Source: Desulfoferula sp040751985
GTDB taxonomy: Bacteria > Desulfobacterota > Desulfarculia > Desulfarculales > Desulfarculaceae
Assembly (NCBI GenBank): GCA_040751985.1
Contig: JBFMFU010000085.1
Location: 1-64,000, forward strand
Direction of reading: 5' to 3'
DNA: 64,000 nucleotides
The notes beneath the pieces are model-generated. The model had not been told where the DNA came from. It ran no database searches and saw nothing but the letters and a program-made list of their open reading frames with translations. The stretch's first letter is position 1. Each line of letters begins with the position of its first letter. A program made the translations under genes and the position numbers. This document shows positions 17,439-26,684 of this stretch, piece after piece.

Positions 17439-18608
17439 GTGGAATCGATTTTCTACAGCCAGGAAGAACAGGCCTACGCCCAACAGGCGCGCGAGTTTTT
17501 CGAGCGCGAGGCGCGCCCGCACGTGCTGGCCATGGACCGCGAGAACAAGTACCCCTTTGAGCTGCTCAAGAAGATGGGGCAGCGCAAATACATCGGCGTG
17601 CGCTTCCCGGCCCAGTACGGCGGCGGCGGGCGGGACATGATGCACGAGGCCATCATCAACGAGGAGACCGCGGCCCAGTCCTACGCCCTGGCCTGCGCCC
17701 GCAGCGTGCCCCACCACTGCGCCTTCATCATCGCCAACTACGGCAGTGAGGAGCAGAAGCAAAAGTACCTGCCCGGCATCTTCAGCGCCGATCTCATCAG
17801 CGCCGAGTGCATCACCGAGCCCACCGGCGGCTCCGACGCCGCCCGCATGAAGACCAAGGCCGTGCGCCAGGGCAACAGTTGGGTCATCAGCGGCGAGAAG
17901 CGCTTCCAGGCCTCGGGCGCGGTGGCCGACCTGTTCGTGGTCTTCGCCATCACCAACCCCGATGTGCATCCCACCAAGGGCATGAGCGTCTTCGCGGTGG
18001 AAAAGGGCCACCCCAACATCGTGGCCATGGAAGAGTTTGACACCATGGGCTGGCGGGGTCTGCGCATCGTCTCCGAACTTATCTTCGACAAGGTGGAGGT
18101 GCCGGCGGAGAACCTGATCGGCGAAGAGGGTCAGGGCTTCCCCATCCTGATGGACATGCTCAACAGCGAGCGCATCCTGGTGGCCAGCGGGCTATTGGGC
18201 ACCGCGCGCACCTGCCTGGACATCGCCACCCGCTACTCCATGGAGCGCGAGGCCTTCCACCGCCCCATCCGCGCCTTCGAGGGCATCAGCTTCAAGATCG
18301 CCGAGATGGCCACCCGCCTGGAGGCAGCCTGCCTGTTGCGCACCAAGGCCGCCCGCATGCTGGACCAGGGCCTGGACGTGACCAAGATTGCGGCCATGGC
18401 CAAGGGCTTCGCGGCCGAGAACGCCTTCTGGATCGCCAACGAGGCCCTGCAGGTCATGGGTGGCATCGGCTACACTACCAAGCACGACATGGAGCGCCAC
18501 TTCCGCGACATCCGGGGCGGCATGGTGGCCGTGGGCACCAACGAGATCATGCGGCTGGTGGTGCAGCGGGAGCATTACCGGGAGTTCTCCGAGAATCAAC
18601 CTGCCTAA
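17439..18608 (+). CDS. Acyl-CoA dehydrogenase (isovaleryl-CoA-dehydrogenase-like active site)
   Basis: A 389-residue FAD acyl-CoA dehydrogenase with all three family regions: FPAQYGGGGRD near residue 52, the FAD loop ECITEPTGGSDAARM near 122, and QVMGGIGYTTKHDMERHFRD near 340. Where medium-chain enzymes have the catalytic EGT motif this protein reads VAVGTNEIMR, but it has an SERIL segment matching the helix-G glutamate of isovaleryl-CoA dehydrogenase. Branched-chain specificity is therefore plausible. GTG start at 17439 after GGGAGGGAG. First gene of a three-gene plus-strand unit. Confidence 0.92.
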   Translation: MESIFYSQEEQAYAQQAREFFEREARPHVLAMDRENKYPFELLKKMGQRKYIGVRFPAQYGGGGRDMMHEAIINEETAAQSYALACARSVPHHCAFIIANYGSEEQKQKYLPGIFSADLISAECITEPTGGSDAARMKTKAVRQGNSWVISGEKRFQASGAVADLFVVFAITNPDVHPTKGMSVFAVEKGHPNIVAMEEFDTMGWRGLRIVSELIFDKVEVPAENLIGEEGQGFPILMDMLNSERILVASGLLGTARTCLDIATRYSMEREAFHRPIRAFEGISFKIAEMATRLEAACLLRTKAARMLDQGLDVTKIAAMAKGFAAENAFWIANEALQVMGGIGYTTKHDMERHFRDIRGGMVAVGTNEIMRLVVQREHYREFSENQPA

Positions 18609-18625
18609 GCACCTGGGGGTAGGAC

Positions 18626-19720
18626 ATGCCTGCGCTGAGGTTCCTTACCACGGACTACACCTACGCCGATCTCTCCACCGGCATCTCCCCGGCCATCGAG
18701 CGCGCCCTGGAGGAGAAAAAGGGCCAGAGCACCCTGCTGGTGAACCTATTCAGCCAGGACAGCTTCACGGTGGGCGTCCTGGAGGACCCCGAGAAATCCC
18801 TGGACCTGGACTTCTGCCGCGAGCAGGGCATCGTGGTGCGCCGCCGTCAGAACCCCGGCGGCACGGTTTACGGCGTCAAGGGCTCGGCCATGCAGTGCCT
18901 GTATGTGGACCTGGCCGAGCCCTGGGTGCCCTTCAAGACTATCGGCGAGGCCTTCCCCTTTTTCCTGGAGCGCATGGCCCAGGTCACCAGCCGGCTATTC
19001 GGCATAGAGGCCAAGTACCGGCCGGTGAACGATATCGAGGTTGAGAGCCGCAAGCTGGTGGCCACCTCGGCCCGCCTGGAAAAGGGCATCCTCACCCTGC
19101 GCAGCGTGATCAACGTCACGCCGGCCGACCGGGCCGTGATGTCCCGGGCCATCATCAACCGGCCCGAGAAGTTCCAGGACAAGAAGTACAAGGACGGAGG
19201 CAGCCGCTTCACCTGCTTTCAGGATGAGGTGGGCCGCGAGGTGGCCCGGGAGGAGGTGCTGGCCCTGGCCCGGGAGACCATGGCCCAGGTCTTCGGGCCG
19301 GAGGTGTCCCTGGCGCCGGGCCAGATGAGCGCCCTGGAGCGGCAGTACTATGGCCAGTACCAGGCCCGCTACAACTCCGCGGAGTGGTTCTACGCCAACT
19401 CCGAGCGCAGCCGCTTCCGGGATATCCCGGCGGACGCGCGCAAGGCAGAGGCCTTTTTCAAGGCCCCGGCCGGGCTCATCGGCGTGACCATCCTGGCCCG
19501 GCGGGGACGCATCCACGACCTGATCCTACTGGCCGACTTCCACCCCAGCCCGCAGACGGTGCTGGCGGACATGGAGCAGGCCCTGCGCGGCCAGGAACTG
19601 TCCCTGGCGGCCATCCAGGAGCGGGTAGCCAAGGTGTACCGCCGGCCCGGCGTGGAGATCCCCGGCACCAGCCTGGAGGACTTCGCGGCCTTGTTCAGCA
19701 AGGCCCTGGCCCAGCTTTAG
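18626..19720 (+). CDS. Lipoate-protein ligase-like protein (paralogue 2)
   Basis: A 364-residue paralogue of the product at 9674-10771, collinear along its whole length (both open with MP-LR-L---Y-YAD and ISPAIER). The nucleotide/acyl loop is VVRRRQNPGGTVY (70-82) and the catalytic-lysine motif is VNDIEVESRKLVATSAR (134-150; K143). The canonical His-Asp after the glycine loop is replaced by GV. It lies 17 bases after an acyl-CoA dehydrogenase gene and 41 before an IscU-like scaffold gene. LplA-family enzymes form acyl-adenylates and transfer them to lysines; the actual substrate is not predictable here. Confidence 0.8.
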   Translation: MPALRFLTTDYTYADLSTGISPAIERALEEKKGQSTLLVNLFSQDSFTVGVLEDPEKSLDLDFCREQGIVVRRRQNPGGTVYGVKGSAMQCLYVDLAEPWVPFKTIGEAFPFFLERMAQVTSRLFGIEAKYRPVNDIEVESRKLVATSARLEKGILTLRSVINVTPADRAVMSRAIINRPEKFQDKKYKDGGSRFTCFQDEVGREVAREEVLALARETMAQVFGPEVSLAPGQMSALERQYYGQYQARYNSAEWFYANSERSRFRDIPADARKAEAFFKAPAGLIGVTILARRGRIHDLILLADFHPSPQTVLADMEQALRGQELSLAAIQERVAKVYRRPGVEIPGTSLEDFAALFSKALAQL

Positions 19721-19761
19721 GCCAACCCGGCCGGGGAAGGCCCGGCCAAGGCAATGCGCCC

Positions 19762-20127
19762 ATGCTCAGCGAGCTGATAAAGGAGCACATCCGCAGCCCC
19801 CGCAACGTGGGGATCCTGCCCGGGGCCGACGGGGTGGGCGAGTTGGTGGGCCCAGTCTGCGGCGACCAGGTGACCTTTTACGTCAAGCTGCGGCAAGGGC
19901 GCATCGCCGCGGCCAGCTTCACCACCCACGGCTGCTGGGCCCTCATCGCCGTGTGCTCCTACCTCACGGAGCGGGTGCCGGGCATGACCCCGGCCGAGGC
20001 CCTGGCCATCGACGGCCAGCACCTGGCCCGGGAGGTGGCCGGCTTGCCCGAGGACAAGTGGCCCTGCGCCGTGCTGGCCGCCGCGGTCCTGCAGCAGGCC
20101 GTGCGCCACTGCGGGCGGTCGGGCTGA
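19762..20127 (+). CDS. IscU/NifU N-terminal-like Fe-S scaffold protein
   Basis: A 121-residue IscU-type protein. Three cysteines align with the cluster-binding cysteines of IscU: VCGDQVTFYVKL near residue 32, HGCWALIAVCSYLTE near 55 and KWPCAVLAAAVLQQAV near 95. The start RSPRNVG also matches the IscU/NifU N-terminal region. No IscS, HscA or ferredoxin gene adjoins it, so it is not part of a standard isc operon. Its place beside a lipoate-ligase-like gene is suggestive because lipoyl synthase needs a sacrificial Fe-S cluster, but that link is inference. ATG 19762 is chosen because an earlier ATG frame stops after seven codons. Confidence 0.78.
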   Translation: MLSELIKEHIRSPRNVGILPGADGVGELVGPVCGDQVTFYVKLRQGRIAAASFTTHGCWALIAVCSYLTERVPGMTPAEALAIDGQHLAREVAGLPEDKWPCAVLAAAVLQQAVRHCGRSG

Positions 20128-20128
20128 C

Positions 20129-20149
20129 GGCGCCGGGGGGCGATTTTTT
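20129..20149 (+). terminator. Possible weak intrinsic terminator after the scaffold gene
   Basis: Immediately after the stop codon a short GC stem (CGCC-GGGG-GGCG, 20131-20142) is followed by A and six T. The stem is only four base pairs, so strength is doubtful. Confidence 0.3.
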
Positions 20150-20169
20150 CCGGCCGCGCAGGGCGAATT

Positions 20170-20182
20170 TTCTTGCTAAGAA
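20170..20182. promoter_or_regulatory. Candidate GntR operator TTCTTGCTAAGAA
   Basis: A perfect inverted repeat (TTCTT-N3-AAGAA) at the edge of an AT-rich stretch (20167-20220) upstream of the GntR/FCD gene. A similar CTAAGAA-containing palindrome precedes the paralogous GntR gene at 31123-31133, which makes a shared autoregulatory site possible. Confidence 0.35.
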
Positions 20183-20249
20183 TTATAAATATAATTAAAA
20201 TAATGATTAAATAAATTTAGGAGAAGTCTGTTTTGGACGAACACAAGGC

Positions 20250-20948
20250 ATGAAACCGACGACGGGCAAAGGCAAGACACCAGCGGCCAAGCGCGGCCTG
20301 GCCAGCGAAGAGGTTTACCTCAAGATAAAAAACATGATCTACCTAAACCACCTGGCGCCGGGGCAGAAGATCATCTACAGCGACCTGGGCCAGAGGCTCA
20401 ATATCAGCATCACGCCGGTGATCCAGGCCCTCAACCGCCTGGAGGCCAGCGGTTTCGTCTCCTACATACCTAACAAGGGCTACTTCGTGGGCGAGATAAC
20501 CGAGGCCGAGGCGGTGGACCTCTACGAGGCCCGCGAGGCCTTGGAGCTGTACATCATCCCGGGCATCATCCAGAACATTGACAAGCGGACCATCGACCAG
20601 ATACGGGCCTCGTTCAAGCAGAACGGCGGCCAGGACCAGGGTTCGCCCAGCCGCAGGTTCATCCTGGTGGATGCCCAGTTCCACCTCAGGCTGGCCGAGT
20701 TCGGGGGCAACGAGGTCATCACCCGCATGCTGCGGGATGTCTTTGAAAAGCTGTACCTGAAGTATCGGCCGGAGTACCTGGAGGCTCCTCGGACCAAGGA
20801 GGTTGCCGCCGAGCATCGCGCCATCCTGGACGCCCTGCGCGGCCGCGACGCCCAGAAGGCCGCCGCCGCGGTGCGCAGCCATATCGCGCGCAGCAAGCAA
20901 CGGGTGACCCGGCTGCTGCGCCTGCACCAGGAGGGCGGCCCCCTGTAG
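20250..20948 (+). CDS. GntR family regulator, FadR/FCD subfamily (paralogue 1)
   Basis: A 232-residue protein: N-terminal winged helix (APGQKIIYSDLGQRLNISITPVIQALNRLEASGFV, about residues 35-71) and a helical FCD effector domain (LYEAREALEL near 92, DAQFHLRLAEFGGNEV near 143, EHRAILDALRGRD near 188). In the FCD fold the Asp/His residues in DAQFHL and EHRAIL usually bind a metal and the organic-acid or acyl ligand. It precedes, on the same strand, the methylmalonyl-CoA-type operon starting 58 bases downstream and probably controls it. A close paralogue lies at 30310-31026. The start ATG is at 20250; a TTG frame just upstream stops at once. Confidence 0.92.
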   Translation: MKPTTGKGKTPAAKRGLASEEVYLKIKNMIYLNHLAPGQKIIYSDLGQRLNISITPVIQALNRLEASGFVSYIPNKGYFVGEITEAEAVDLYEAREALELYIIPGIIQNIDKRTIDQIRASFKQNGGQDQGSPSRRFILVDAQFHLRLAEFGGNEVITRMLRDVFEKLYLKYRPEYLEAPRTKEVAAEHRAILDALRGRDAQKAAAAVRSHIARSKQRVTRLLRLHQEGGPL

Positions 20949-21006
20949 GCCGCGGCGATAAGCCCCGCGCCGCGGGCAGAACGGGCCATCAACAAAGGCT
21001 TAGAGC

Positions 21007-21792
21007 ATGGGATACGAACATGTAATCTACAAGGTGCAGGGCGGCATCGGCCATCTGGTCATCAACCGCCCCCAGGCGCGCAACGCCCTGAACCGGGCCG
21101 CCCGCCTGGAGATGGCCGCGGTGCTGGAGCAGGTGAGGCAAGACCCAGCGGTCAAGGTGCTGGTGCTCTCCGGGGCCGGCGGCAAGGCCTTCGCCGCTGG
21201 CTCGGATGTCAAGGAGCTGAGCCAATACGACGCCCTGGCCATGGAGCAGTTCATGGATACCCTTGCCCAGGGCTTCTACACCCGCTTCGAGGAGCTGGAC
21301 CGGCCGGTGATCGCCATGATCGACGGCCTCTGCCTGGGCGGAGGGTTGGAGCTGGCCCTGGCCTGTGACCTGCGCATCGCCTCGGACCGCTCCCAGCTCG
21401 GTCTGCCCGAGATACGCCTGGGCATCATGCCCGGCGGCGGCGGCACCCAGCGCCTGCCCCGCCTGGTGGGCGTGGCCAAGGCCAAGGAGCTCATCTTCAC
21501 CGGCGAGCTGCTCTCGGCCCAGGAGGCCGAGCGCCTGGGCATCCTCAACCGGGTCTATCCGGCCGAAGAGCTGGAGGCGCGAGTGATGGAGCTGGCCCAG
21601 AAGATCGCCGCCAAGAGCAGCCTGGCCCTCAAGTGGGCCAAGAAGGCCATCAATGCCTCCCATGAGTCGGGGCTGCGCATGGGCCTGGCCTACGAGGCCA
21701 TGGTGGAGTGCCTGCTGTTCACCAGCCAGGACCGCCAGGAGGGGCTCAAGGCCTTGTTCGAAAAGAGGACGCCGGAGTTCAAGGGAAGATAA
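21007..21792 (+). CDS. Enoyl-CoA hydratase
   Basis: A 261-residue crotonase-family protein. Both catalytic glutamates of classical enoyl-CoA hydratase are present, in LGGGLELALACD (about residues 113-124) and LPEIRLGIMPGGGGTQRLPR (about 133-152). The oxyanion-hole segment is FAAGSDVKEL near 60. It should hydrate 2-enoyl-CoA to 3-hydroxyacyl-CoA. It is the first enzyme gene of the operon and would act between the acyl-CoA dehydrogenase and the 3-hydroxyacyl-CoA dehydrogenase encoded in the same unit. Confidence 0.93.
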   Translation: MGYEHVIYKVQGGIGHLVINRPQARNALNRAARLEMAAVLEQVRQDPAVKVLVLSGAGGKAFAAGSDVKELSQYDALAMEQFMDTLAQGFYTRFEELDRPVIAMIDGLCLGGGLELALACDLRIASDRSQLGLPEIRLGIMPGGGGTQRLPRLVGVAKAKELIFTGELLSAQEAERLGILNRVYPAEELEARVMELAQKIAAKSSLALKWAKKAINASHESGLRMGLAYEAMVECLLFTSQDRQEGLKALFEKRTPEFKGR

Positions 21793-21832
21793 CCGGACCT
21801 GGATTCTGAACCAAGCAGGGATGGGGTTAGAG

Positions 21833-22984
21833 ATGTCTGTACTACACCAAGAGCTGACGGAAGAGCAGCGCATCTTCCTGGACATGATGACCGACTTCGC
21901 CGACAACGAGGTGGCGCCCTTGGCCGAGGAGGCCGAGGCCACGGGCAACACCCCGCGCCAGCTCTTCGAGCGCATGGGTGAGATGGGATTTTTGGGACCC
22001 CGCTACCCCGAGGAGCTGGGCGGCGGCGGCGGCGACAAGATCACCGAGTGCATCATGGTGGAGCAGCTGGGGCGCATCTGCTCCGGCTTCTGCGGAGCCG
22101 TGGTGGCCCATAGCGGCCTGGGCACCATGCCCATCTACCTGCACGGCTCCGAGGAGCAGAAGGAGCGCTTCCTCAAGCCCGCCGTGCGCGGTCAGAAGAT
22201 CGCCGCCTTCGGTCTGACCGAGCCCAACGTGGGCTCCGACGCCGCCTCCATCCAGACCCGGGCCCTGCGCGACGGCGACAGCTATGTCATCAACGGCACC
22301 AAGATGTTCATCACCAACGGCCCCATCTGCGACTACGTGATCGTGGCCGCCTACACCCAGCCGGAGAAGCGGGGCCTGGGCATTAACCTGTTCATCGTGG
22401 AAAAGGGCACCCCCGGCTTCACGGTGAGCAAGAAGCTGGAGAAGGTGGGCAACCACTCCGCCGAGACCGGCGAGCTGGTCTTCGAGGACTGTCGGGTACC
22501 GGCCGAGAATATGATCGGCGGCAAGGAGTGCGGCGGCTTCCAGCAGCTGGAGGACACCCTGATCTCTGGCCGCATCACTTACGGCGCGCGCTGCCTGGGC
22601 ACTGCCCAGGCCTCCTACGACCTGACCCTGGACTACGCCCGGCAGCGGGTGCAGTTCGGCCGGCCCATCATCAACTTCCAGGTCAACAGCTTCCGCGTGG
22701 CCGAGATGGCCATGTACATTGACATCATGCGCTCCTACGTCTGGCGGGTGGCCCGGCTCTACGACGCCGGGGTTAACGTCAAGAAGGAGTCCTCCATGGT
22801 CAAGCTATTCTGTTCGGAGATTTTGCAGAAGATCACCGGCGACGCCATGCAGATCCACGGCGGCTACGGCTACATGTCCGAGTACGCCATCCAGCGGCAC
22901 TGGCGCGACGGCCGCCTGTTCACGGTGACCGAGGGCACCTCCGAGGTGCAGCACATGGTCATCGCCCGCGAACTGGGGTTTTAG
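21833..22984 (+). CDS. Acyl-CoA dehydrogenase (short/medium-chain-type active site)
   Basis: A 383-residue flavoenzyme from ATG 21833 (GGGGTTAGAG upstream; ATG 21821 is in frame but sits directly on its ribosome site). Motifs: GPRYPEELGGGGGD near residue 53, GLTEPNVGSDAASI near 123 and QIHGGYGYMSEYAIQRHWRD near 337. The catalytic-base motif VTEGTSEVQHM near 362 retains the Glu of the short/medium-chain type. It oxidises a saturated acyl-CoA to the 2-enoyl-CoA, usually passing electrons to ETF. It sits six bases before the carboxyltransferase gene. Confidence 0.94.
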   Translation: MSVLHQELTEEQRIFLDMMTDFADNEVAPLAEEAEATGNTPRQLFERMGEMGFLGPRYPEELGGGGGDKITECIMVEQLGRICSGFCGAVVAHSGLGTMPIYLHGSEEQKERFLKPAVRGQKIAAFGLTEPNVGSDAASIQTRALRDGDSYVINGTKMFITNGPICDYVIVAAYTQPEKRGLGINLFIVEKGTPGFTVSKKLEKVGNHSAETGELVFEDCRVPAENMIGGKECGGFQQLEDTLISGRITYGARCLGTAQASYDLTLDYARQRVQFGRPIINFQVNSFRVAEMAMYIDIMRSYVWRVARLYDAGVNVKKESSMVKLFCSEILQKITGDAMQIHGGYGYMSEYAIQRHWRDGRLFTVTEGTSEVQHMVIARELGF

Positions 22985-22990
22985 CCAGCC

Positions 22991-24532
22991 ATGGACGAGC
23001 TGATCAAACAACTGCGCCAGAAGAGCGAGCAGGCCCGCCTGGGGGGCGGGGCCCAGGCCATCGCCAAGGAGCACGCCAAGGGCAAGCTCACCGCCCGGGA
23101 GCGCATTGAGGGGCTGTTCGACCCCGGCAGCTTCATCGAGGTGGGCCTCCTCACCGACCACACCTGCCACAACTTCGGCCTGGAGGAAAAATCCCTGCCC
23201 GGCGACGCGGTGGTGACCGGCTACGGCCTGGTGGAGAATAGGCCGGTGTTCGCCTTCGCCCAGGACGCCACGGTCATGGGCGGGGCCCTGGGCGGCATGC
23301 ACGCCCAGAAGATCTGCACCATCATGGACCTGGCCATCAAGGCCGCGGCGCCCATCGTGGGGCTCAACGACTCGGCCGGGGCACGGGTGCAGGAGGGCGC
23401 CGACTCCCTGGCCGGCTACGGGCTCATCTTCAAGCGCAACGTGGAGGCCAGCGGCGTGGTGCCCCAGATATCGGCCATCATGGGCAACTGCGCCGGCGGG
23501 GCGGTGTATTCCCCGGCCATGACCGACTTCATCTTCATGGTGCAGAAAAGCTCCTACATGTTCATCACCGGACCCAAGGTGATCAAGTCGGTCACCGGCG
23601 AGGAAGTGGACATGCAGACCCTGGGTGGGGCGCGCATCCACTCCAAGATATCGGGCAACTGCGACCTGGCCTGCGCCGACGACGCCGAGTGTCTGCACCA
23701 GATCCGCCGGCTGCTGTCTTTTCTGCCCAGCAACTGCGGCCAGCAGCCGCCCCACCGGCCCAGCGGCGCCTCCAACGACTTCGACTCCGAGATTCACCAG
23801 ATCATCCCCGAGGACCGCAAGAAGTTCTTCGACGTGCGCCGGGTGATAGAGCGCCTGGTGGACCAGGGCGACTTCCTGGAGATCAAGCCCCAGTACGCCC
23901 CCAACGTGGTCTGCGGCCTGGGCCGGGTGGACGGCTACAGCGTGGGTCTGGTGGCCAACCAGTCGCGTTACCTGGGCGGGGCCCTGGACAGCGACGCCTC
24001 GGACAAGGCCTCGCGCTTCGTGCGCTTCTGCGACGCCTTCAACATTCCCCTGGTGAACCTGGTGGACGTGCCGGGCTATCTGCCGGGGGTCAAGCACGAG
24101 TACAGCGGCATCATCCGCCACGGCGCCAAGATGATCTACGCCTACGCCGAGGCCACGGTGCCCAAGATAACCATCATCCTGCGCAAGGCCTACGGCGGAG
24201 CCTACCAGGCCATGTGCAGCAAGCAGCTGGGCGCCGACCAGGTCTGGGCCTGGCCCTCGGCCGAGATCGCGGTCATGGGCGCCGAGGGGGCGGTGGACAT
24301 CGTCTTCGCCAAGGAGGTGGCCGCCGCCGCCGACCCGGCCGCGGCCCGGCAGGCCCGCATAGAGGAGTACCGGGACAAGTTTACCAGCCCCTATTACACG
24401 GCCAAGCTGCTGCACGTGGACGCGGTGATCGAGCCCGGCAACACCCGGCCGCACTTGGTTCGGGCCTTGCAGGCCCTGCGCAACAAACGCGAGCAAAAGC
24501 CGGTGCGCCGGCACGGCAACATCCCGCTCTGA
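22991..24532 (+). CDS. Acyl-CoA carboxylase carboxyltransferase (beta) subunit, propionyl-CoA carboxylase/methylmalonyl-CoA decarboxylase type
   Basis: A 513-residue crotonase-fold carboxyltransferase of full family length. Visible signatures: HAKGKLTARERIEGLFD (about 28-44), VVTGYGLVENRPVFAFAQDATVMGGAL split across 75-100, NDSAGARVQEGADSL near 131, and in the C-terminal half FVRFCDAFNIPLVNLVDVPG and YGGAYQAM. It moves a carboxyl group between biotin and propionyl-CoA/methylmalonyl-CoA. No biotin carboxylase, biotin carrier or decarboxylase membrane subunit is in the window, so direction cannot be decided. Its neighbour is methylmalonyl-CoA mutase, which fits either. Confidence 0.93.
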   Translation: MDELIKQLRQKSEQARLGGGAQAIAKEHAKGKLTARERIEGLFDPGSFIEVGLLTDHTCHNFGLEEKSLPGDAVVTGYGLVENRPVFAFAQDATVMGGALGGMHAQKICTIMDLAIKAAAPIVGLNDSAGARVQEGADSLAGYGLIFKRNVEASGVVPQISAIMGNCAGGAVYSPAMTDFIFMVQKSSYMFITGPKVIKSVTGEEVDMQTLGGARIHSKISGNCDLACADDAECLHQIRRLLSFLPSNCGQQPPHRPSGASNDFDSEIHQIIPEDRKKFFDVRRVIERLVDQGDFLEIKPQYAPNVVCGLGRVDGYSVGLVANQSRYLGGALDSDASDKASRFVRFCDAFNIPLVNLVDVPGYLPGVKHEYSGIIRHGAKMIYAYAEATVPKITIILRKAYGGAYQAMCSKQLGADQVWAWPSAEIAVMGAEGAVDIVFAKEVAAAADPAAARQARIEEYRDKFTSPYYTAKLLHVDAVIEPGNTRPHLVRALQALRNKREQKPVRRHGNIPL

Positions 24533-24554
24533 GCATTCGGAAAGGGGGATAGAA

Positions 24555-24962
24555 TTGGCTGCGGCTGATCGACGTATAAGGGTCCTGGCGGCCAAACCCG
24601 GCCTGGACGGCCACGACCGGGGCATCAAGGTGGTCTGCGCCGGGCTCAAGGACGCGGGCATGGAGGTGATCTACGCCGGCCTGCGCCAGACCCCGGAGGC
24701 CATCGTCAACACCGCCCTGCAGGAGGACGTGGACGTGATCGCCCTGAGCACTCTGTCCGGCGCGCACAACCAGCACCTGCCCCGGGTAGCCAGGCTGCTG
24801 CAGGAGAAGGGCGCCGGACACATCCTGCTGATGGCCGGCGGGGTGGTGCCCAAGGAGGACCGCCTTATTCTGAAGAAGCAGGGCGTCAAGGAGATCTACG
24901 GGCCCGGCACCACCATGGAGGAGATCACGGCCTTCATCCGGGCCAACGTGTCATTGTCCTGA
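24555..24962 (+). CDS. mcmB: Methylmalonyl-CoA mutase, cobalamin-binding subunit
   Basis: A 135-residue B12-binding domain. The base-off/His-on motif is complete: KPGLDGHDRG, with D18, H20 (lower axial ligand) and G23. STLSGAH near 57 and LMAGGVVPKED near 99 complete the nucleotide-tail pocket. It starts at TTG 24555 with AAAGGGGG upstream. It pairs with the catalytic subunit encoded 22 bases downstream, as in archaeal and many anaerobic bacterial mutases that split the two domains. Confidence 0.95.
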   Translation: MAAADRRIRVLAAKPGLDGHDRGIKVVCAGLKDAGMEVIYAGLRQTPEAIVNTALQEDVDVIALSTLSGAHNQHLPRVARLLQEKGAGHILLMAGGVVPKEDRLILKKQGVKEIYGPGTTMEEITAFIRANVSLS

Positions 24963-24984
24963 GAAGCACAACGGGATAGCGGTT

Positions 24985-26634
<1,650 letters not shown>

Positions 26635-26684
26635 GGCGGGGCGGGGCTGCCCCCAGCCCCGTCGCCAGCAGGAGGAAGCGATTC

